In this document: positions 1 to 5,439 of the stretch, one piece after another | Layout of the letters: each line of letters opens with the position of its first letter | How positions within the stretch are numbered: the first letter of the stretch is position 1 | Source of the DNA: JAAYCB01 sp012744395 | Lineage (GTDB): Bacteria > Planctomycetota > Planctomycetia > Pirellulales > Thermoguttaceae | DNA length: 8,223 bases | Direction: 5' to 3' | NCBI GenBank assembly: GCA_028703175.1 | Contig: JAQVNJ010000184.1 | Location: 1 to 8,223, forward strand | The notes under the pieces: generated by a model | The model's input: only the letters and a program-made list of their open reading frames with translations | Database searches by the model: none | What the model was told of the DNA's origin: nothing | Made by a program: the position numbers and the translations under genes

Positions 1-942
1 GTCGAGCGTCTCCGTGAGGAAGCGAACGCTGCCGTCAGCCAGCGCTACGTTGATCCCGCCCGGATGGAACGAATTGAGAATCGTGTTGGTCATGTAGCAC
101 ATATCGCTCGAACCGATGACCTTCGTCGGACTGTTGATCGCCCAGCGAATGACCGACAACCCCGTGTGGTAGAAGTTGTGCCCGGTTGGCATGGTCTCCA
201 CGGTATAAACGGGGTATTCCGGGTCGGCGGCGGTGCCGGCCCAACCTCCGGCGTAGTTTGATCGGATAAGTTCCTTGTTGACCAATCCGGACTGCTCGGA
301 AACGATGATCGTGTTCGAGGTGCCGTCAACGGCGTGCTGAATACCCCGGTTCTCGTTGGGCAGAAGCAGGCCATTGCGGCATACCATGCCGCGGGCGCTC
401 TCCTTGCAGATCGTCGTGCGGCCGCCGGGGTCGGGGTATGCCCCCGAGATCCCCACGTACTCGAGCATCATCACCGGCTGGGCGTTGGCCGCGTTTCCGA
501 CGTCGTTGTCGAACGGTCCGGAAGTGCTCGATGGGCACTTGTAGACCGGCAGCGCCAGGTTTCTCAGAACCTCGTTGCCGCTGTGCAGAGAACTGCTGCT
601 GCCAACGGTGCACGAGAAGCCCCCCGTCTCAAAATTCAGTTGATCGAACAACGGCTGCTGCTCGAGTTGGGCCAAGAGGTTCGTTCGCCAGTTGGTCCCG
701 TGCGAGTTGCGATGGACCTTCCATGGATGGGATCGCGACCCGATAGGAAAACCGAGATACGTGTCGTGGTAATTGTGCAAAGCCAGACAAATCTGCTTCA
801 AGTTGTTCGTGCACTGGCTCCGCCGCGCTGCTTCCCGCGCTGCCTGGACTGCGGGCAGGAGCAGGGCGATCAGAATTCCGATGATCGCAATCACCACCAA
901 TAACTCAACCAGGGTAAAACCCCGGCGCAAGCGGAGCGACAT
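1..942 (-). CDS. DUF1559 pseudopilin-like protein, 3' end beyond window
   Basis: Reading the minus strand from an ATG at 942 gives 314 uninterrupted codons that run off the left edge. The start fits: AAGGGAGA (minus strand, + 948-955) lies just upstream. The protein begins MSLRLRRG|FTLVELLVV, a type IV prepilin-like N-terminus with the expected cleavage after Gly8, Glu at +5 of the mature form, and one hydrophobic helix (about residues 9-30). The AREAARRSQCTNNLKQ stretch after the helix is typical of DUF1559 (PF07596). Near the edge is the H-X9-DG motif (His293, Asp303-Gly304) that defines the processing-associated C-terminal domain. By comparison with the paralogue at 1943-2947, about 19 C-terminal residues are missing. 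The family is hugely expanded in planctomycetes; the proteins are thought to be membrane-anchored pseudopilins, but their cellular role is not established. It is a close paralogue of the divergent gene, including the Tyr-Lys-Cys-Pro-Ser-Ser and Cys-Arg-Asn-Gly-Leu-Leu blocks. No frameshift was seen. Confidence 0.93.
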   Translation of the reverse strand, partial: MSLRLRRGFTLVELLVVIAIIGILIALLLPAVQAAREAARRSQCTNNLKQICLALHNYHDTYLGFPIGSRSHPWKVHRNSHGTNWRTNLLAQLEQQPLFDQLNFETGGFSCTVGSSSSLHSGNEVLRNLALPVYKCPSSTSGPFDNDVGNAANAQPVMMLEYVGISGAYPDPGGRTTICKESARGMVCRNGLLLPNENRGIQHAVDGTSNTIIVSEQSGLVNKELIRSNYAGGWAGTAADPEYPVYTVETMPTGHNFYHTGLSVIRWAINSPTKVIGSSDMCYMTNTILNSFHPGGINVALADGSVRFLTETLD

Positions 943-1199
943 GTCAATCTCCCTTCGAACTAGAGAACTAGAACAAGTAACCAAAGGGGACCTTCGTCTT
1001 TTCGCTCTTCTCGATTCCTGGTTGCCTGAAGAAGCCGCTGCTGCACGCGCGTCCAACGCAATCCCAGCGCGCTTTCTGGATGCAGCCGCTGGCCATCGCA
1101 TCCGCAACGGATCGCCCTGCGGCGTCTTGGCGGGTGAGCGGCCGGTGGTGGTTCGCCGTCGGCCCATGTGAGCCAACCGTATCGGGCGTCTCTCCTGCA

Positions 1200-1256
1200 A
1201 GGCTAGCCACGCCGGCGGGCAGGTGTCAATGCGAAAACACGTAAATGATGTAAGAG
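1200..1256 (-). promoter_or_regulatory. Putative promoter with conserved upstream box, leftward
   Basis: On the minus strand a 24-bp box (1256-1233, starting CTCTTAC and ending GTTTTC) is followed after 3 bp by a perfect TTGACA (1229-1224). After an 18-bp spacer comes a weaker TAGCCT (1205-1200). The same box, with the same 3-bp gap to a -35-like hexamer, occurs in the opposite orientation at 1482-1505 in front of the paralogous gene. A start about 7 bp beyond the -10 would leave a leader of roughly 250 nt before the ATG at 942. The box is seen directly; promoter function is inferred. The -10 matches consensus at only 3 of 6 positions. Confidence 0.5.
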
Positions 1257-1481
1257 CGTTTGTCAACAGGGTTTGGTGCCTGAGCCTAGGCTGGTGTGTC
1301 GCCCCGTCGATTCACCGCACGGCCACCAGGCGTGCCGCGGTTCGCTTACGTCTGAAGGGGCCGCTGCGCGGCGGCCGGCGCGAGCCTGGCCGCGGTGGTC
1401 CTCGAAGACCCCGAGTTCCACGCAATCGCCAGGGGTCGGCAATCCAAGCGGCCGTGCAGAAGCCTGCCGAGAAGACGAATT
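1257..1481. other. Spacer between the two divergent promoters, no gene seen
   Basis: This is the core of the 1-kb divergent intergenic region. Open frames here lack a ribosome binding site, family resemblance or consistent codon use, so I call no gene. It contains a GC-rich 6-bp-stem hairpin (1359-1364 with 1371-1376) without a T-tract. The two leader regions on either side (943-1199 and 1538-1942) likewise hold no gene that I can support. Confidence 0.5.
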
Positions 1482-1537
1482 CTCTTACGTTATTGACGCG
1501 TTTTCTGATTGTGCCGGGCATCGCCCCAGGGTAGAAT
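1482..1537 (+). promoter_or_regulatory. Putative promoter with conserved upstream box, rightward
   Basis: The 24-bp box at 1482-1505 (CTCTTAC...GTTTTC) matches the inverted copy at 1256-1233 at 20 of 24 positions. After 3 bp comes TTGTGC (1509-1514), a 17-bp spacer, and TAGAAT (1532-1537), which is 5/6 to the -10 consensus. The start would lie near 1544, giving a leader of about 400 nt to the ATG at 1943. The shared geometry at both paralogues is the main argument; the -35 alone is poor (3/6). An alternative -10 near the gene is listed separately at 1917-1922. Confidence 0.5.
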
Positions 1538-1616
1538 TCAGCCGCCAGCCACCTTTCGGCGAAATGAAAGCCAGCGCCCGCACAGGATCGCCCGGATGGG
1601 GTCTGCTTGAGTGGGT

Positions 1617-1638
1617 TTCGGCCGGAATGCCGACCGAA
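1617..1638 (+). other. Hairpin in the leader of the rightward DUF1559 gene
   Basis: TTCGG (1617-1621) pairs with CCGAA (1634-1638), and CGG (1623-1625) pairs with CCG (1630-1632), around an AATG loop with one C/A mismatch. It would sit in the 5' leader if transcription starts near 1544. There is no T-tract, so it is not a typical terminator. A function is not evident, and no such element was matched in the other gene's leader. Confidence 0.3.
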
Positions 1639-1916
1639 CGGCAAGGATCGTGGTGCGCGGCGTGAACGGATGGTTTCTGCCCTGCCATACTTTTGCGGGC
1701 GCATGACCTTGTCGGTGAACCTTCTTCCTTCTGCACAGGCGTTTTACCGTCGGTTGCAGGATTGTATCGGTTGTGAAACCCTTGAGTGCATCGTTGGGCC
1801 CTCCATCCAGCGCCTTGCGTGCAGCGCCGCTAGCGTGGGGGTGCGCTGGCTGGGTGGAGGAGATTGGGATAGGCGGGAGCGAATCGCGAGCCAATTCGGC
1901 TGACGGTTCTTGTCTG

Positions 1917-1922
1917 TATAAT
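1917..1922 (+). promoter_or_regulatory. Consensus TATAAT immediately upstream of DUF1559 gene
   Basis: A perfect TATAAT, preceded directly by TG, lies 20 bp before the ATG at 1943. Transcription from it would start at about the Shine-Dalgarno sequence (1931-1936), leaving a very short leader. No convincing -35 lies 16-18 bp upstream. It may be a second promoter or chance. Confidence 0.3.
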
Positions 1923-1942
1923 TGGTTTTTGGAGGTTCTGTC

Positions 1943-2947
1943 ATGACTTCTCTTTTACGATGCAGGCGCGGCTTCACCTTGGTCGAGCTGCTGGTGGTGA
2001 TCGCAATTATCGGTATTTTGATTGCCCTGCTCTTGCCGGCGGTTCAGGCCGCTCGCGAGGCGGCACGTCGAAGCCAGTGTTCCAACAATCTGAAACAGAT
2101 GGGCTTGGCGTTGCACAACTACCACGACACCTTCCGGGCGTTTCCGCTCGGATCGCGATCGCATCCATTCCTTGTCCCGCGGAACTCGTACGGAACCAAC
2201 TGGCGGACCTCGATCCTCGCGTTCTTGGAGCAGCAGGCGTTGTTCGATCAGTTGAATTTTGAAACGGGCGGCTTCGCGGGGACCGGCGGCGGCGCGTTCT
2301 CCAACGGCAACGAAGTGCTCTCGGGACTCGTTCTCCAGGTCTACAAGTGCCCCTCGAGCACCACGGGGCCTTTCGATGCCGACAAGGGCACGTCGAATCC
2401 GCAGAACAGCCTGATGCATGAGTATGTAGGAATCGCCGGGGCGTACCCCGATCCGGCTGCACGCACCACCGTCTGCAAGCAGAGTGCGCGTGGCATGGTG
2501 TGCCGCAACGGGCTCTTGCTGGCCAACGAGAACAAGGGCATTCACAACGCGGTCGACGGCACGTCGAACACGATCATGGTCGCCGAGCAGTCGGGGGTGG
2601 TCGATAAGCAGCCCATCCGCTCTAACTACGGCGGAGGCTGGTCGGGCACCGCGGCGGACGCCGCAGATCCCATCTACACAGTGCAAACCATACCGGCAGA
2701 CAAGCAGCCCAACTTCTACCACACGGGACTGTCGGTCATCCGCTGGGCGATCAATAGCCCGACCTCCGTGGCCAATTCCAGCAATCAGTGTTACATGACC
2801 AACACCGTCCTGAATTCGTTCCATCCGGGTGGAATCCAGGTGGGGCTCGCCGACGGGAGCGTTCGTTTCCTCTCCGAGACGATCAACATGGAAACGCTGT
2901 TGAAGCTTGGGTCCGGCGACGACGGCGTACCTGTTGGCGATTTCTGA
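1943..2947 (+). CDS. DUF1559 pseudopilin-like protein
   Basis: This encodes a 334-aa protein. The ATG at 1943 is chosen because GGAGGT sits at 1931-1936; an in-frame TTG at 1922 lies upstream of this site and overlaps the TATAAT. The N-terminus MTSLLRCRRG|FTLVELL is a type IV prepilin-like signal: cleavage after Gly10, Glu at mature position 5, hydrophobic helix to about residue 32. This is followed by AREAARRSQCSNNLKQ and the DUF1559 (PF07596) body. The C-terminal H-X9-DG motif is His294 to Asp304-Gly305, and the protein ends 29 residues later, a normal length for the family. It is known as a planctomycete paralogue family with a pilin-like anchor; the actual role is unknown. It is a near relative of the divergent gene ending at the left edge. 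The lipoprotein gene starts 28 bp downstream and is probably co-transcribed. Confidence 0.95.
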   Translation: MTSLLRCRRGFTLVELLVVIAIIGILIALLLPAVQAAREAARRSQCSNNLKQMGLALHNYHDTFRAFPLGSRSHPFLVPRNSYGTNWRTSILAFLEQQALFDQLNFETGGFAGTGGGAFSNGNEVLSGLVLQVYKCPSSTTGPFDADKGTSNPQNSLMHEYVGIAGAYPDPAARTTVCKQSARGMVCRNGLLLANENKGIHNAVDGTSNTIMVAEQSGVVDKQPIRSNYGGGWSGTAADAADPIYTVQTIPADKQPNFYHTGLSVIRWAINSPTSVANSSNQCYMTNTVLNSFHPGGIQVGLADGSVRFLSETINMETLLKLGSGDDGVPVGDF

Positions 2948-2975
2948 TCCCTACGAATCTGGAGATTCCGCAAAG

Positions 2976-3389
2976 ATGAGAAGCATGAATCGAATCTGGC
3001 AGTCCGCGCTCGCCCTGTCCGCAATCGCTTGCGCCCTCTGGTGCGGCGGCTGCGGTTCCAGCGAACCGCCGACAGGCCAGGTCGCGGGAAAGGTGACCTA
3101 TCAAGGGGAACCGGTGACCAAGGGAGTCGTCACGTTCGTCAACAGTGAAACGGGAATCGGGGCGAGTTCCGAGCTCGATTCCTCCGGCGCGTATCGGATT
3201 GAATCCGTGCGGGCGGGAGACTACCAGGTGGCGATTCAGCCGCCTTCCGCCCCGTCCCCGGAAGAAATGGCGGAAGGCGCCAAGGCCGAAAAGTCGCCCA
3301 TCCCGGCCAAGTACCATGATCCTCAGGCGAGCGGTCTGACGGCGACCGTCAACGAGGGTGCGAATACGGCGGATTTTGACGTCCAATAG
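2976..3389 (+). CDS. Small lipoprotein with carboxypeptidase-regulatory-like fold
   Basis: This encodes a 137-aa protein. The ATG at 2976 has GGAGA at 2961-2965; an ATG at 2985 (Met4) is possible but less well spaced. The N-terminus has Arg2, a hydrophobic stretch (about residues 8-22), then a Cys cluster (Cys19, Cys23, Cys26) followed by GSSEPPTGQV. Cys26 is the most likely lipidated residue, although the preceding -3 to -1 residues (CGG) are not a textbook lipobox. The remainder (GKVTYQGEPVTKGVVTF, then GAYRIESVRAGDYQVAI) is the beta-sandwich pattern of carboxypeptidase-regulatory-like or transthyretin-like domains. Such small lipoproteins commonly follow DUF1559 genes in planctomycetes, and the 28-bp gap fits one transcript. 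The specific function is unknown; association with the pseudopilin at the cell envelope is inferred from context. Confidence 0.85.
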   Translation: MRSMNRIWQSALALSAIACALWCGGCGSSEPPTGQVAGKVTYQGEPVTKGVVTFVNSETGIGASSELDSSGAYRIESVRAGDYQVAIQPPSAPSPEEMAEGAKAEKSPIPAKYHDPQASGLTATVNEGANTADFDVQ

Positions 3390-3404
3390 CCGTGTCATCT
3401 TGCC

Positions 3405-3780
3405 AAGTGACGTCTGCCCCCCGCGTGCCCCCGGCGTGGTCGCGGGGGGCAGGCTGTCTGGCCTCTTGAATGCGTGCGCGAGGTGCTCGCGCGGCCGCAA
3501 ACCCTTAGGAGGCCGCGAGTTGGGGTGCCCGCATGCCGCTTTCCGGCAAGAGCTACTCGGGTTCGTTTGCGGCCCGCGCATTGAATCTGTTCCGCGCCGC
3601 AGACGCGAAGAACGTCAAGCCTGCTCTCGGCAATATCTTCGATACAACCCCGACAGTAGATTTGGTTGTCCGAGAGCCCCAGGCACGCAGCAACGCTTGG
3701 CACGAGTCCGACGAGTCTCGCCTTCTCACGACCCCCGTCTGGTGCGCGCCTCTTGGCCCAGCCACGAGCCGTCCCATAGA
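3405..3780 (-). pseudogene. Decayed 3' part of an AraC/XylR-type regulator gene
   Basis: The minus strand aligns with the intact AraC-family gene end at 8071-8223. For example, 3505-3554 matches 8164-8213 at 37 of 50 bases, and 3471-3490 matches 8131-8150 at 17 of 20. Even the DNA around the stop corresponds (CATCTTGC then a C-rich run), but the TAG has become CAG. Translation in shifting frames gives family-like fragments: Arg-Glu-His-Leu-Ala-His-Ala-Phe-Lys (compare SEYFAHAFR), Leu-Pro-Glu-Ser-Gly-Met (compare LAESDM) preceded by an in-frame TAG, and GVVRRRDSSD at 3735-3706 (compare the GVVTRRSTD linker usual in XylR-type planctomycete regulators). Length is about a third of a normal ~390-aa gene. 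It must change frame and crosses stops, so no functional product is expected. The upstream limit is approximate. Confidence 0.7.
3414..3452 (+). terminator. Probable terminator hairpin after the lipoprotein gene
   Basis: CTGCCCCCCGCG (3414-3425) and CGCGGGGGGCAG (3441-3452) form a perfect 12-bp GC stem with a 15-nt loop, starting 24 bp after the lipoprotein stop codon. No run of T follows, so it is not a canonical intrinsic terminator, but its position and strength suggest it ends the DUF1559-lipoprotein transcript. It lies within the AraC-like remnant: its left arm corresponds to the final codons of that gene. Confidence 0.5.
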
Positions 3781-4012
3781 CGCAAAAACTTACATGTGTG
3801 ACGCAATTTCTAATAGCTGCATGTGACTCAACGGTGTATACCGGAAGCCCGCGTTTTCCATAATTGGGCCATCGCGAAGAAGCCCTGGGTGGTATTCTTG
3901 TATCGCGAGATCGCGTTGTCCATTCCACCAATGTGCCGATTCAGGACACTTGGGTCGGAGGACCACGCTCGACCATCATCCCCCCCCAGCCTGAATGGAG
4001 GAATTTCTCATC

Positions 4013-5104
4013 ATGGCGTCAGCGAGTCTCGATCGTCGTGGTTTTGTGAAAGCCGCCGTTGGCGCGGCTGCGGCGGCGCCGTGGCTCGGGTCAAAGGCGG
4101 CTGCGGCCGGTCCGCCGCGCGAGCGGATCAAGATCGGCCAGATCGGGATCGGGCACAATCATGGTTCGGCCAAGATGGCCACCTTTCGAAAACTGGCCGA
4201 TGATTATGAGGTGGTCGGCGTTGTCGAGCCGGACCCCGCGTGGCGCAAGAGACGGGGCAACGACCCGGCCTATCGGGGCCTGACCTGGATGACCGAGGAG
4301 CAATTGCTCAACACGAAGGGGCTCCAGGCCGTGGCCGTGGAGACCGACGTTTGCGACCTGGTGCCCACGGCCGCGCGCTGTGTGGAGGCCGGCAAGCATC
4401 TTCATCTGGACAAGCCGGGCGGAGAGTCGATCGGACCGTTCAAGACGCTCCTCGATGAGGCCGGTCGGCGGCGGTTGACCGTCCAGCTCGGCTACATGTA
4501 CCGCAATAATCCGGCGATCCAGTTCTGTTTCCGCGCGGTCCGCGAAGGTTGGCTCGGGCGAGTCTTCGAGATGCACTGCGTGATGAGCCGGCAGCAACCG
4601 CTCGCCTACCGCAAGTGGCTGTCGCAGTTCCACGGCGGAACGATGTACATCTTCGGCTGCCACTTGATCGACCTGGTGGTGGCGATGCTCGGCAAACCCG
4701 ACCGGATCACCCCCTACCAACGGCAAACCCAGCCGGAGGTGGAGCTCTACGACAACGGGCTCGCCGTGCTTGAATACCCGCGGACGACCGTCACGATTCG
4801 CACGGCGTCTCTCGAAGTCGGCGGATACGAACGCCGGCAACTGGTCGTCTGCGGCGATGAAGGAACGATCGAAATTCGGCCGCTCGAACCGCCCAAGCTG
4901 CGGCTGACACTGGCCAAGGCCCGCGATTCGTTCAAACAAGGTTGCCAGGACGTCGCCCTGCCGTCGATGCCGGGACGATACGACGAGCAACTGATCGAAT
5001 TCGCCCGGATCATCCGCGGCGAGATCGAGAATCCCTACCCACTGGCCCATGAGTTGATGGTTCAGGAAGCCCTCCTAGAGGCGAGTGGTTACCCACCGCA
5101 GTAG
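4013..5104 (+). CDS. Tat-exported Gfo/Idh/MocA family oxidoreductase (363 aa)
   Basis: The ATG at 4013 is preceded by GGAGG at 3997-4001. An upstream ATG at 3995 overlaps that site and would push the Tat motif inward. A twin-arginine signal is visible: Asp7-Arg8-Arg9-Gly-Phe-Val-Lys13, an Ala-rich h-region, and probable cleavage after the Ala run near residue 32. The Rossmann fold begins IKIGQIGIGHNHG (residues 39-51). The conserved E-K-P catalytic-lysine motif appears as Asp133-Lys134-Pro135 within HLHLDKPGG. The C-terminal dimerisation and substrate domain contains GCHLID with His217 and Asp220, the usual second catalytic pair. The enzyme should use NAD(P) carried out with the folded protein and oxidise or reduce a sugar or related polyol outside the cytoplasm; the substrate is unknown. 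About 230 bp upstream, between the AraC remnant and the gene, presumably holds the promoter, but none is convincing. The second oxidoreductase follows after 335 bp. Confidence 0.92.
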   Translation: MASASLDRRGFVKAAVGAAAAAPWLGSKAAAAGPPRERIKIGQIGIGHNHGSAKMATFRKLADDYEVVGVVEPDPAWRKRRGNDPAYRGLTWMTEEQLLNTKGLQAVAVETDVCDLVPTAARCVEAGKHLHLDKPGGESIGPFKTLLDEAGRRRLTVQLGYMYRNNPAIQFCFRAVREGWLGRVFEMHCVMSRQQPLAYRKWLSQFHGGTMYIFGCHLIDLVVAMLGKPDRITPYQRQTQPEVELYDNGLAVLEYPRTTVTIRTASLEVGGYERRQLVVCGDEGTIEIRPLEPPKLRLTLAKARDSFKQGCQDVALPSMPGRYDEQLIEFARIIRGEIENPYPLAHELMVQEALLEASGYPPQ

Positions 5105-5107
5105 CGT

Positions 5108-5388
5108 GTAGGGTGGTCCAGAGCGGGGCCATCCCTTGGCGGAGCGGATTGCCGCGACGGGCGCCACCGGAGGAAACGTTGGCATGACCGTGGGCGCGAG
5201 CGGCGGCCCACCACGAGGCGGCGCGGGACGTTTACCCACGCGCTCGGTGGGGCGACGCTGGCGTTTTGATTGTGTAGAACACGGTTGGTCCCTGTAGACT
5301 CCCTTGGTCCCACCGGCCGGCCCGGATTGGTCCGCTCTGCACCACCCTACGGCTACGGCATGTAGAATGGTCCACAGCGGGGACGCCA
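5108..5388. repeat. Cluster of imperfect ~27-bp intergenic repeats
   Basis: Three copies of a GTAGGGTGGTCCAGAGCGG-like unit lie between the oxidoreductase genes. Copy A is 5108-5134 (plus). Copy B is 5324-5350 (minus), 23 of 27 identical to A. Copy C is 5362-5388 (plus), 17 of its first 20 bases identical to A and more divergent beyond. A and B are inverted ends of a 243-bp segment. B and C face each other across an 11-bp loop and could form an 18-bp imperfect stem. TTGGTCC also recurs at 5285, 5304 and 5328. The interval 5105-5439 contains no gene that I can support. The layout resembles a small non-autonomous mobile or REP-like element; no target-site duplication was established. Confidence 0.6.
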
Positions 5389-5439
5389 CACAGCGTCTGC
5401 ATTTTCATGAATCCAACCTGCAAGCAGAGAAGGGCGCCC

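Noticed and set aside
1359..1376. GGCCGC/GCGGCC hairpin as a terminator
   Set aside because: Only a 6-bp stem in GC-rich DNA, no T-tract, and it lies between divergent promoters where no transcript is expected to end.
1233..1505. A ~270-bp MITE-like element bounded by inverted repeats
   Set aside because: The inverted copies sit at matching positions relative to paralogous genes and the similarity continues outward into promoter hexamers, so a duplicated promoter explains them better. No target-site duplication was found.
1223..1534. Open frame whose N-terminus (RKHVNDVRAFV) resembles one on the opposite strand (RKRVNNVREFV)
   Set aside because: The resemblance comes from the inverted DNA box at the two promoters, not from two proteins. 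Neither frame has a ribosome binding site or other similarity.
1955..2824. Open frame of 289 codons antisense to the rightward DUF1559 gene
   Set aside because: Antisense shadow. A similar-looking open frame also appears antisense to the paralogue, which follows from conservation of the sense protein.
4091..5050. Open frame of 319 codons on the minus strand opposite the first oxidoreductase
   Set aside because: Same reason: Arg/His/Leu-rich antisense translation without recognisable domains over a clear plus-strand gene.
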